Below, one piece after another: positions 1 to 5,348 of a DNA stretch of 11,130 nucleotides. The stretch covers positions 1 through 11,130 of the forward strand of contig JAGBAI010000087.1 in NCBI GenBank assembly GCA_017939025.1, in the 5' to 3' direction. The first letter of the stretch is position 1. The number at the start of each line of letters is the position of its first letter. A model generated the notes under the pieces. That model was not told the origin of the DNA, searched no databases, and worked only from the letters and a program-made list of their open reading frames with translations. This DNA comes from Oscillospiraceae bacterium. GTDB lineage: Bacteria; Bacillota_A; Clostridia; Oscillospirales; Oscillospiraceae. Both the position numbers and the translations under genes were made by a program.

Positions 1-16
1 AAGTTTTTTCACGCTA

Positions 17-154
17 GACGCCGGAAAATCGGAACATTTTCCGGTGTCGGATGGCGATGCGGCGGGAGGGGTACATAGGGGAGGGCGCTTTTTCGTAGCG
101 CCTCCCCTATGCCGCCTTCTTTGGTTCCTTTCTTGGCGGGGTCAAGAAAGGAAC
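17..154. repeat. Cluster of three intergenic hairpins
   Basis: This stretch has no gene and holds three consecutive inverted repeats. The first pairs 17-29 with 36-48 (core CCGGAAAAT / ATTTTCCGG, one G-T pair). The second pairs 75-89 with 97-110 (ATAGGGGAGG.. / ..CCTCCCCTAT). The third pairs 124-135 with 143-154 (GTTCCTTTCTTG / CAAGAAAGGAAC, perfect 12 bp). None is followed by a clear T-run on either strand. The second resembles the arms of the GGGGAGGG elements at 4378 and 6143. They look like interspersed palindromic repeats rather than one functional site. Confidence 0.6.
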
Positions 155-199
155 ATTTCCGCACCTTCGATTGCAAAAAAGTATTCTATTTTACAATTT

Positions 200-223
200 A
201 GGGCGGGGTCATGACCCCGCCCT
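200..223 (-). terminator. Perfect GC-rich palindrome downstream of the ABC ATPase gene
   Basis: A perfect 24-bp palindrome (AGGGCGGGGTCA and its complement) lies 6 bp beyond the stop codon of the minus-strand ABC operon. As RNA it would form a very stable GC hairpin. The bases after it on the minus strand (AAATTGTAAAATAG) are AT-rich but lack a long U-tract, so it may be a weak terminator or an RNA 3'-end stabiliser. A similar AGGGCGGGG / CCCCGCCCT palindrome occurs at 7520-7545, also just past a minus-strand gene. Confidence 0.5.
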
Positions 224-229
224 ATGTTT

Positions 230-1024
230 TTATTCTGCGCTGAACAAAATCCGGTCGTTGGACATTCCCTGTTCGTGGAATTTTTTCAGCAGGCCCTCGG
301 TGGTCATGGTGGCGCGTTCTTCGCCCTCCAGCTCCAGGACGATGGAGCCGTTGTTCATCATAATGGTTCGGTTGCCAAGATTCAGAGCGGAGGGGATGTT
401 ATGGGTGATCATCAGGCAGGTGATGTTGTTTTCCGCCACGATTCTCTTTGTCAGCTCCAGCACCTTTTCCGCAGTGGCAGGATCCAGTGCCGCCGTGTGC
501 TCATCCAAAAGCAGCAGCTTGGGGGTCACCAGGGTTGCCATCAGCAGCGTCAGCGCCTGGCGCTGACCGCCGGACAGCAGGCCCACCGGATTGCTCATCC
601 GGTCCTCCAGACCCAGACCCAGCTGTGCCAGCCGGTCCCGGAATTCCTTCCGGTCCGCCTTGGAGATCATAGAGAAGGGAGAAGTATGAGAGGAAGCCCG
701 CATATAGGCCAGAGCCAGATTTTCCTCGATGGTCATGTTGGGGGCAGTGCCTTTCAGAGGATCCTGGAACATCCGGCCGATGAACTTACTGCGCTTATAA
801 TCCGGCTGGTTGGTGATGTTGGCGCCGTCCAGAATAATGGAGCCGCCGTCCACCACAAAGGAGCCGGCAATGGCATTGAAGAGGGTGGACTTACCCGCGC
901 CGTTGGAGCCCAGAATGGTGACGAAGTCGCCCTTTTTCAGATGGAGGCTCAGATCCGTCAGGGCTTTTTTCTCGTTGACGGTGCCGGGGTTGAAGGTTTT
1001 GGAAATGTTGTGGATTTTCAGCAT
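230..1024 (-). CDS. trpZ: ABC transporter ATP-binding protein (predicted tryptophan importer, TrpZ-like)
   Basis: This 264-aa cytoplasmic ATPase would drive import through the permease encoded just upstream. All nucleotide-binding motifs are visible: Walker A GSNGAGKST at residues 39-47, Q-loop Gln87, signature LSGGQRQA at 150-157, Walker B LLLLDE at 170-175 and switch His208 in MITHN. The protein is short and single-domain, as usual for ATPases paired with a binding protein of the PF04392/COG2984 type. The start follows GGAGG with 8 nt spacing, and only 1 bp separates it from the permease stop, so the two are probably translationally coupled. It is the last gene of the operon, with a GC palindrome after the stop. 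The tryptophan specificity and symbol are inferred from the T-box at the head of the operon, not from this protein. Confidence 0.93.
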   Translation of the reverse strand: MLKIHNISKTFNPGTVNEKKALTDLSLHLKKGDFVTILGSNGAGKSTLFNAIAGSFVVDGGSIILDGANITNQPDYKRSKFIGRMFQDPLKGTAPNMTIEENLALAYMRASSHTSPFSMISKADRKEFRDRLAQLGLGLEDRMSNPVGLLSGGQRQALTLLMATLVTPKLLLLDEHTAALDPATAEKVLELTKRIVAENNITCLMITHNIPSALNLGNRTIMMNNGSIVLELEGEERATMTTEGLLKKFHEQGMSNDRILFSAE

Positions 1025-1025
1025 C

Positions 1026-1913
1026 TTACTTTCCTCCCTGCTTGGTTGCGGGCTTCATGGCGCTCTTGATGGCGGGCAGGCCGATGGCCAGAGCCACGAT
1101 GGTGGCAGAGATCAGCTTTAAGCACTCGCTGGGCAGATCCATGCGCAGGGCAATGGCAATGATAAAGCGGTAGAGGATGGAGCCGGCAATGGCGCCCAGC
1201 GCTTTTGTCCAGAGCTTGCCTTTGGGAAACAGCGTCTCACCGATGATCAGAGAGGCCAGGCCGATGATGACCATGCCGGTGCCCAGATTGATGTCCGCGG
1301 TCTTCTGATACTGGGCCAGGATGGCACCGGACAGAGCCGTGAGGGAATTGCTGAGGCACAGACCCACAGTGACGGTAAAGGCGGTATTGATGGAGGAGGC
1401 CCGCACCATATCCGCATTGTCGCCGGTGGCCCGGATGGACAGGCCTAAGCGGGTCTTCAGGAACAGCACCAGCAGCACCCCAGCGATCACCGTCACCACA
1501 GCGGCAGGCAGCAGCTTATAGACACTGCCGAGATAAGGCTGCACCGTAGTAAAGACAGTATTGGTGCGCATCATGTTCACGTTGGAGGAAAAGCCCATCA
1601 CCGCCAGATTCACGGTATACAGGCCCGTGTTGGTGATGATGCCCGCAAGAATGGAGGGAATGCTGAGCTTTGTCTGCAAAAAAGCAGTGATGAAGCCTGC
1701 GGCGGCACCGGCAGCCATGGCAGCCGGCAGGGCAAGGAACGGGTGCCCCGCCACAGCCACCGTTGCGGAAACGGCGCAGCCCAGGGTAAAGGTGCCGTCG
1801 GTGGTCATATCCGCGATATTCAGCACCCGGAAGCTCAAAAACAGCGCCAGGGCAACCAGAGCATAAATAAAGCCCAGCTCCAGGGCGCTCATGATAACGG
1901 CAGTGGAAATCAT
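1026..1913 (-). CDS. trpY: ABC transporter permease (predicted tryptophan importer, TrpY-like)
   Basis: This 295-aa, strongly hydrophobic protein has about eight membrane segments and belongs to the BPD_transp_2 permease type (COG4120-like). Family-like motifs are ADMTTDGTF at residues 35-43 and the cytoplasmic loop TRLGLSIRATGDN at 154-166, which probably contacts the ATPase. The chosen ATG at 1913 follows AAAGGAG with 9 nt spacing. A longer reading from a TTG at 1937 would begin inside a palindromic repeat and upstream of that binding site, so I rejected it. The gene is second in the operon. The 154-bp gap from the binding-protein gene is filled by a palindromic element (1931-2066), whereas the downstream ATPase starts 1 bp after its stop. 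The tryptophan substrate is inferred from the upstream T-box. Confidence 0.92.
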   Translation of the reverse strand: MISTAVIMSALELGFIYALVALALFLSFRVLNIADMTTDGTFTLGCAVSATVAVAGHPFLALPAAMAAGAAAGFITAFLQTKLSIPSILAGIITNTGLYTVNLAVMGFSSNVNMMRTNTVFTTVQPYLGSVYKLLPAAVVTVIAGVLLVLFLKTRLGLSIRATGDNADMVRASSINTAFTVTVGLCLSNSLTALSGAILAQYQKTADINLGTGMVIIGLASLIIGETLFPKGKLWTKALGAIAGSILYRFIIAIALRMDLPSECLKLISATIVALAIGLPAIKSAMKPATKQGGK

Positions 1914-1930
1914 AACAGAGGACTCCTTTG

Positions 1931-2066
1931 AATGCAAAATGCAAAATGCAGAATGCAGAATTATTTTATTGCAAAATTACCGCAAAACGTACAATGGGGT
2001 ATTCCCTCCAAACCGCCGGAATGGAGGGAATACCTTCATTTTGCATTTTGCATTCAGAATTTTGCA
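1931..2066. repeat. Palindromic MITE-like element between binding-protein and permease genes
   Basis: The outer arms are tandem ATGCAAA-type repeats: AATGCAAAATGCAAAATGCA at 1931-1950 opposite its near complement at 2036-2055, with further degenerate units toward both ends. In the centre is a perfect 13-bp stem, GGTATTCCCTCCA at 1998-2010 with TGGAGGGAATACC at 2022-2034. The element fills almost the whole gap between the binding-protein stop (2068) and the permease ribosome binding site. As RNA the entire element can fold into one long hairpin. No coding capacity is seen. Confidence 0.75.
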
Positions 2067-2067
2067 T

Positions 2068-3078
2068 TTAATCCACGATGGTGGTAACTGCATTGACGGT
2101 GTTTGCCATGGTCTCAAAGACGCTGTAGTCAATGCCGCAGGCAGCAGCAGTGTCGGTGTTGACAGTGATGATGCCGCCGTCCATGACCACGAACTCACCG
2201 ATTTCGCCGCCCATCAGGATGTCGAAGGCGATGTCAGCAGTCTTGGTGCCCAGCTCGGTGTAGTTGACACCGCAGGTGGTGAAAGCGCCGGAGAGGACGA
2301 AGGAATCAGCGCCGGTGTAGTGGGGAATTCCGTCAGCATTCAGCAGCTCGGCAACGGTGGCTTCGGCTGCCATGACGGCATTGTCAGTGGGGGTAAAGAC
2401 TGCGTCCACGCGTCCCACCATGGAAGCGGTGGCCTCCTGGATCTCACCAACGGTGGTGCCGGTCTTTTCCAGATATTCGATACCCTTCTCTTCCAGGTAT
2501 GCCTTTGCTTCGGCAATAGGGGTCAGGGAGTTGATCTCGGAGTTGGAGTACAGCAGGCCAACGGTCTGGATGTCGGGCTGAGCGGCAAACATCATGTCCA
2601 GAATGAAGGGGGTGTTCAGGGCATCGGAAACACCGGTGACGGTGGGGATGCCGGTGAGGCCGGCGGATTCAGGATCGGAGGAAGCAGCGTAAACGATGGG
2701 GATGTTGGTGCCTTCCGCGGCGGTAACGGCTGCCTGTGCTGCCAGAGTGGCGATGGGGATGAGCATATCCACGCCGTCCGCAACAGCATCGGTGCAGATC
2801 TGGTTCAGCATGGTAGCATCGTTCTGGCCATTGTACTCTTCAATGGTGATGGTGTAGTTGGAAGAGGTTGCCAGAGTGGTCAGCTGTGCCTTGATGGCCT
2901 CCCGGATCTCGTCCAGAGAGGAGTGATCCAGCTGCTGGATGATAGCGACCTTAAATTCGGTCTGGGCACCGGCGGGATCCTCGGCAGGGGCTTCGGCAGC
3001 AGGGGCGGAATTGCCGCCGCAGGCGGTTATGGACAGGGCCAGAGCCAGGGTCAGGATGATGGCGATAATCTTTTTCAT
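2068..3078 (-). CDS. trpX: ABC transporter substrate-binding lipoprotein (predicted tryptophan, TrpX-like)
   Basis: This 336-aa extracytoplasmic binding protein resembles the ABC_sub_bind family (PF04392/COG2984). Residues 1-19 form a lipoprotein signal peptide (MKKIIAIILTLALALSITA) followed by lipobox Cys20, then a Gly/Ala/Pro-rich linker to about residue 40. The ligand-binding fold follows, with FKVAIIQQLDHSSLDEIREG-like start at 42, ASSDP at 132-136, a second-lobe start near QTVGLLYSNSE at 171 and PTDNAV at 230-235. The start at 3078 follows AAGGAG with 8 nt spacing. An in-frame upstream ATG would add 33 residues, run through a palindromic repeat and bury the signal peptide, so I rejected it. 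It is the first large gene of the T-box-controlled operon. The Trp specifier in the leader and the known link of this transporter family with Trp T-boxes suggest tryptophan as ligand. Confidence 0.92.
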   Translation of the reverse strand: MKKIIAIILTLALALSITACGGNSAPAAEAPAEDPAGAQTEFKVAIIQQLDHSSLDEIREAIKAQLTTLATSSNYTITIEEYNGQNDATMLNQICTDAVADGVDMLIPIATLAAQAAVTAAEGTNIPIVYAASSDPESAGLTGIPTVTGVSDALNTPFILDMMFAAQPDIQTVGLLYSNSEINSLTPIAEAKAYLEEKGIEYLEKTGTTVGEIQEATASMVGRVDAVFTPTDNAVMAAEATVAELLNADGIPHYTGADSFVLSGAFTTCGVNYTELGTKTADIAFDILMGGEIGEFVVMDGGIITVNTDTAAACGIDYSVFETMANTVNAVTTIVD

Positions 3079-3115
3079 AATTCTTACTCCTTTTTTATCA
3101 TTCATTTTACGGTTA

Positions 3116-3256
3116 CGATGGTTTGCAGGACAGAGGCTTGCCTCTGTAGGGCTCGGTATTGTCAACATATTTTTCAATGGAATAGGCTCCGCAGCGCTTC
3201 CTCAGAAGCAAGCCTCTGCCCTGCGAAAATGGGTGGTCAGTCCAGGGTCACCATCG
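3116..3256. repeat. Imperfect palindromic element in the trpX leader
   Basis: The arms are complementary over a 17-bp core with one mismatch: GCAGGACAGAGGCTTGC at 3125-3141 against GCAAGCCTCTGCCCTGC at 3208-3224. A further CGATGGT / ACCATCG match lies at the outer edges (3116-3122 and 3250-3256), with an insertion of about 20 bp in the right arm. The left arm also has its own small hairpin, CAGAGGC / GCCTCTG around 3131-3146. The element lies between the T-box terminator and the trpX ribosome binding site, so it is transcribed whenever the riboswitch reads through. Confidence 0.65.
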
Positions 3257-3280
3257 TTTGCCGGGTAATTTCTTCATCAT
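3248..3280 (-). CDS. Possible 10-codon leader ORF ending in Trp (MMKKLPGKRW)
   Basis: Just past the T-box terminator, AAAGGAG is followed after 7 nt by two ATG codons and a short frame, MMKKLPGKRW, ending in TGA. The initiation region is as good as that of trpX itself. The last sense codon is TGG (Trp), lying at the edge of the palindromic element. It could be a translated leader peptide. It could also be the stump of an older gene start (MMKK resembles a signal-peptide start) cut by insertion of the palindrome. There is no protein-level evidence that it is made. Confidence 0.35.
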   Translation of the reverse strand: MMKKLPGKRW

Positions 3281-3300
3281 AGTATATCTCCTTTACAAAC

Positions 3301-3336
3301 AAAAAAGTCCTTGTTCCCCAAATGGGGAACAAGGAC
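3301..3336 (-). terminator. T-box-controlled intrinsic terminator
   Basis: A perfect 13-bp stem (GTCCTTGTTCCCC with GGGGAACAAGGAC, 3307-3336) is followed on the minus strand by six T residues. The 5' half of the stem contains the CCTTGTT needed by the antiterminator, so the two structures are mutually exclusive. It stops transcription of the transporter operon when charged tRNA-Trp is plentiful. Confidence 0.95.
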
Positions 3337-3585
3337 AGAAAATACATTTTCTGCGGTACCACCTTGTTTGCCGGTAAAAAAACCGACCGCTCTGCACGGT
3401 GCCAACACACCGTCTGCCCGTTAACGCTGGCATTGCGTCAGAAGATACTTTGGCCTGCGCCATTTCCCCCTGCCCTCAGCGGCCCATTTGCCGATCCGCT
3501 TTTCGCTCCGCTCTCAGCTTTGCGGTGCTCTCTGTGGATGCGCTACCGGTTTTACTTCCGCTTCATTGGTTTGCTGTATTGAAGT
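3301..3585 (-). promoter_or_regulatory. T-box riboswitch, predicted tRNA-Trp specific
   Basis: This is a leader RNA of about 285 nt that senses uncharged tRNA. The Stem I base pairs AGCGG (3558-3562) with CCGCT (3478-3482). The 5' side of the specifier loop carries AAGTA, matching the conserved AGUA motif. The 3' side reads CAAA-TGG-G, which aligns with the GAAA-codon-purine layout of the B. subtilis glyQS leader and places TGG (Trp) at 3484-3486 in the specifier position. An AGAGAGC motif lies in the upper stem. The T-box sequence AAGGTGGTACCGCAG lies at about 3351-3365. AACAAGG upstream of it can pair with CCTTGTT to form the antiterminator, in competition with the terminator at 3307-3336. 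Shifting the frame by one would read ATG (Met), which fits the alignment less well. Confidence 0.93.
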
Positions 3586-3591
3586 AAGAAT

Positions 3592-3620
3592 TTTATACAC
3601 CACATTTGTCCGTTTGTCAA
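3592..3620 (-). promoter_or_regulatory. Sigma-A promoter of the T-box/transporter operon
   Basis: A consensus -35 TTGACA (3615-3620) and a -10 TATAAA (3592-3597) are separated by exactly 17 bp on the minus strand. Transcription should start near 3585, just before Stem I. An 11-bp inverted repeat surrounds the -35 box. Confidence 0.88.
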
Positions 3621-3652
3621 GCACTTTTTTTCATCAGCGATGGACAAATGTG
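3601..3652. promoter_or_regulatory. Perfect 11-bp inverted repeat flanking the -35 box (candidate operator)
   Basis: CACATTTGTCC at 3601-3611 is exactly complementary to GGACAAATGTG at 3642-3652. One arm fills the spacer between -35 and -10, and the other lies about 22 bp upstream of the -35. The centres are 41 bp apart, about four helical turns, so both would face the same side of the DNA. It could be a repressor operator, or a chance or element-derived repeat. Confidence 0.4.
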
Positions 3653-3659
3653 CCGCCGC

Positions 3660-3735
3660 AGGGGGCGATGCCCACATCGCCCCTCTCTGGATCCAGTAAT
3701 ATGGCAAAGGGCCGATGTAGGCATCGGCCCCTATG
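3660..3735. repeat. GGGCGATG/GGCCGATG palindromic element downstream of lexA
   Basis: Two neighbouring hairpin arms occur: GGGGGCGATG..CATCGCCCC (about 3660-3684) and GGGCCGATG..CATCGGCCC (about 3709-3731). They are arranged as an inverted pair with a short unrelated centre. The same two-arm design recurs at 7398-7500. It lies between the lexA stop and the T-box promoter. The second arm, read on the minus strand, ends in CCCTTT and may serve as a lexA terminator. Confidence 0.65.
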
Positions 3736-3744
3736 GATAGAATC

Positions 3745-4320
3745 TCAGTATTCTCTCACCACGCCCCGGACGATGCCGATGATCTCCGCATAGGTGCCGT
3801 CAATGGGGGGATAATTCTCATTCTCCGGCATCAGCCAGATCTGGCCGTTTTTCCGCAGAAGGCGCTTGACGGTAGCCTCATCCTCGATCCGGGCCACCAC
3901 GATCTGACCGTTGTCGGCGCTCTGCTGGGGGCGCACTACCACCTTGTCTCCGTCCAGAATGCCCGCGTTGATCATGGAATCGCCTTTCACCCGAAGGGCA
4001 AAGCAGCCGCTCTCATGCCAGGGCATGGTGCCCTCCTGATTTTCCACAGCCAGAATGGGCATACCGGCAGTGACCACGCCCACAATGGGAATCTGACCGG
4101 GCCGGACACCGGTGACCAGTGCCCGCTTGCGGCCCTTGGCTCCGGGAGAGGCCAGCAGTCCCTTATCCTGGAGGGCTTGCAGGTGATAGCTGACGGAAGC
4201 CGTGGAACGCAGGCCCACCGCCGCGCCAATCTCCCGGACAGAGGGAGAATAGCCGTTTTCCTGAATAAATTCGTTGACATAATCCATGATCAATTCTGCT
4301 TTATTGCTGGTTCTTGGCAT
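3745..4320 (-). CDS. lexA: LexA, SOS response repressor and self-cleaving peptidase
   Basis: This 191-aa repressor represses SOS genes and is inactivated by RecA-stimulated self-cleavage. The N-terminal winged helix runs to about residue 68; the recognition region includes SPSVREIGAAVGLRSTASVSYHLQAL (25-50). The cleavage site is Ala85-Gly86 in VVTAGMP. The catalytic dyad is Ser115 (in GDSM) and Lys152 (in ATVKRL), all within the C-terminal S24 domain. Length is a little under the usual ~205 aa, with all functional residues present. The ATG at 4320 follows GGGAGGAATAACC; a start 15 codons upstream lacks such a site and was rejected. The gene is divergent from a small plus-strand gene, with a SOS-box-like sequence between them, so autoregulation is expected. 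Its leader contains a 142-bp palindromic element. Confidence 0.96.
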   Translation of the reverse strand: MPRTSNKAELIMDYVNEFIQENGYSPSVREIGAAVGLRSTASVSYHLQALQDKGLLASPGAKGRKRALVTGVRPGQIPIVGVVTAGMPILAVENQEGTMPWHESGCFALRVKGDSMINAGILDGDKVVVRPQQSADNGQIVVARIEDEATVKRLLRKNGQIWLMPENENYPPIDGTYAEIIGIVRGVVREY

Positions 4321-4377
4321 GGTTATTCCTCCCTCGTGATGGCAAAGCTGGCACTTGGCGGGCAACTTAACAAAGCA

Positions 4378-4519
4378 TACCGTAGTGGAGGGGCTTGACC
4401 CTCCCGCTGGCTGACGGAACTGAGCGGAAACGGCCTATGGGTAAACCTACCGCTTCCGTATACACCAAGCGCTTACAAATTGCTGCCGGGCGGGAGGGGC
4501 AAGCCCCTCCCCTACGGTA
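4378..4519. repeat. MITE-like element, copy 1 (in the lexA leader)
   Basis: The ends are inverted repeats (TACCGTAGTGGAGGGGCTTG opposite CAAGCCCCTCCCCTACGGTA, one mismatch). Each end also contains a small internal GGAGGG / CCCTCC hairpin. The core 138 bp (4380-4517) aligns without gaps to 6143-6280 with 112 identical positions by hand count, about 81%. There is no coding capacity, as expected for a non-autonomous miniature transposable element. It lies between the lexA promoter and the lexA start codon. Confidence 0.85.
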
Positions 4520-4553
4520 TTACATATTTGCAAACAGCAATTTACTTTCTCCC

Positions 4554-4582
4554 ATTATAGCACAAACATTCGAGAAAAGAAA
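4554..4582 (-). promoter_or_regulatory. Likely lexA promoter
   Basis: On the minus strand there is a perfect -10 TATAAT (4554-4559). At 17 bp upstream the -35 is weak (TTTCTT, 4577-4582), which fits a promoter that is regulated or helped by an activator or an UP element. The spacer contains CGAATGTTTGTG, a poor match to the Gram-positive SOS box. The predicted leader is about 225 nt and includes the palindromic element. Confidence 0.55.
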
Positions 4583-4591
4583 GCATTTTTT

Positions 4592-4605
4592 CGAAAAAAT
4601 ATTCG
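4592..4605. promoter_or_regulatory. Candidate LexA (SOS) box between lexA and the divergent gene
   Basis: CGAAAAAATATTCG keeps both outer half-sites (CGAA and TTCG) of the Gram-positive LexA consensus CGAACRNRYGTTCG and differs at two inner positions. It lies upstream of the lexA -35 and abuts the presumed -35 of the divergent small gene. Position between lexA and its neighbour supports the call, but AT-rich sequence can give such matches by chance. Confidence 0.5.
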
Positions 4606-4633
4606 CAATTAACGTTACTCTCCCGACTATACT
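4605..4633 (+). promoter_or_regulatory. Possible promoter of the divergent small gene
   Basis: TATACT at 4628-4633 is a good -10 about 20 bp before the start codon. The -35 at 17 bp spacing (GCAATT, 4605-4610) is weak. The start of transcription would fall close to the ribosome binding site. Confidence 0.4.
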
Positions 4634-4653
4634 GGTAACAGGAGGGGATGACA

Positions 4654-5073
4654 ATGGACGAACATCAGGAAGCCGGAGTGTGGCAGCGGGTTATGGCCCC
4701 GCCCCGGACAAAACCATCAACCGGGCTGGAGGCTTTGGAGCAGGAATCCGCCGCACTGGCAGCCATTTACCGCCGGATCCAGGGAAATCCGCTGGCCCGG
4801 CAGCTGGCCCAGGAAGAGCAGGCCATCGGGGAATGCCTGCGGGGCATCCGGATCCTGTCAGGCAGCGGCGGGGAGCAGCTGAAGCACTGGGCCCCAAAAG
4901 AAGCCGATCTCCGGCGGCAGCTCCGGGGCTGCTATCACAGGACGCGGTGCTGCCAGACAGAATACCTGTCCCGGGCATTGGATCCGGAATTCGGGGAGGT
5001 TTTCCGCCAGCTGGCTGACCGGGCCGGACAGCAATGCGTGCGCCTGACCCGGCTGCTGGGGACGATGACGTAA
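4654..5073 (+). CDS. Small helical protein, probably a degenerate ferritin-like/rubrerythrin-type fold
   Basis: This 139-aa soluble protein is rich in helix-forming residues. Two halves each resemble a ferritin-like helix pair: LEALEQESAALAAIYRRIQ followed by ARQLAQEEQAIGECLRGIRILSG, and QLRGCYHRTRCCQTEYLSRA followed by PEFGEVFRQLADRAGQQCVRLTRLLG. In metal-binding relatives the second helix of each half carries EExxH; here the His positions appear to be Ile and Cys, so metal binding is doubtful. The ATG at 4654 has AGGAGG at 8 nt; the ATG two codons earlier is too close to that site. The gene is divergent from lexA across a possible SOS box, which hints at a stress link but does not prove it. 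The family assignment is from pattern only. Confidence 0.7.
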   Translation: MDEHQEAGVWQRVMAPPRTKPSTGLEALEQESAALAAIYRRIQGNPLARQLAQEEQAIGECLRGIRILSGSGGEQLKHWAPKEADLRRQLRGCYHRTRCCQTEYLSRALDPEFGEVFRQLADRAGQQCVRLTRLLGTMT

Positions 5074-5082
5074 ATGGAAATG

Positions 5083-5273
5083 CCTTCCCCTTTGGGGAAG
5101 GTGGCACGCCTTACGGCGTGCCGGATGAGGGTGTCCCGAAGGGATACATGCTGCTTTGCGGCAACTTCAGTGTCACCGGAAGGGACTCACTGCCGCATTC
5201 TTCCTTTGGGAAGAATGCGTAAAGAGCCGACTCCGGCTGGACGGAGTCGGGCAAGTGTCCACAGGACACTTGC
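5083..5273. repeat. Array of six consecutive hairpins
   Basis: Between the small gene and the tRNA terminator there are six stems in 191 bp: CCTTCCCC/GGGGAAGG (5083-5101), GGCACGCC/GGCGTGCC (5103-5122), GTGTCCC/GGGATAC (5131-5147, one G-T pair), CGCATTCTTCC/GGAAGAATGCG (5194-5219), CCGACTCCG/CGGAGTCGG (5227-5250) and GCAAGTGTCC/GGACACTTGC (5251-5273). Loops are 3-6 nt. The first two resemble a repeat common between genes in Oscillospiraceae. The last is followed by ATTTTAT and could terminate the 4654 gene. I see no coding potential. Confidence 0.7.
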
Positions 5274-5303
5274 ATTTTATGGTTCGAGTCCCACTGTTCA
5301 ATA

Positions 5304-5348
5304 TATAACAAAAAGAGGAAGCACATAGTGCTTCCTCTTTTTGTTATA
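5304..5348. terminator. Bidirectional terminator between the small gene and tRNA-Arg
   Basis: A perfect stem of about 21 bp (TATAACAAAAAGAGGAAGCAC at 5304-5324 against its complement at 5328-5348) has a 3-nt loop. The outer part of the stem is A-rich on one side and T-rich (TTTTTGTT) on the other, so it can act as an intrinsic terminator on both strands. It overlaps the last bases of the tRNA gene and would end tRNA transcription on the minus strand. Confidence 0.85.

Noticed and set aside
224..1069. Long plus-strand open frame opposite the ABC ATPase
   Set aside because: It is antisense to a protein with all Walker and signature motifs; its own translation shows no recognisable domain and is Gln/His/Gly-rich, typical of a shadow frame.
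3079..3177. Upstream extension of the binding protein by 33 codons
   Set aside because: It would bury the lipoprotein signal peptide, cross a palindromic repeat, and lack the AAGGAG site seen before the ATG at 3078.
1891..3282. Long plus-strand open frame (463 codons) opposite the binding-protein gene
   Set aside because: It is antisense to a clear lipoprotein gene with RBS and signal peptide, is low-complexity Gly/Asp/His-rich, and runs through both palindromic repeats and the end of the T-box leader region.
3485..3487. ATG (Met) as the T-box specifier codon
   Set aside because: Alignment of CAAA-TGG-G to GAAA-GGC-A of glyQS puts TGG, not ATG, in the specifier position, and the transporter family fits Trp better.
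5083..5273. CRISPR array
   Set aside because: The hairpins differ from each other in sequence; there is no constant direct repeat with regular spacers.
5281..5300. Possible second tRNA on the plus strand (GGTTCGAGTCCCAC looks like a T-arm)
   Set aside because: The T-stem does not pair well and no D-arm, anticodon arm or acceptor partner is visible upstream, where other hairpins lie.
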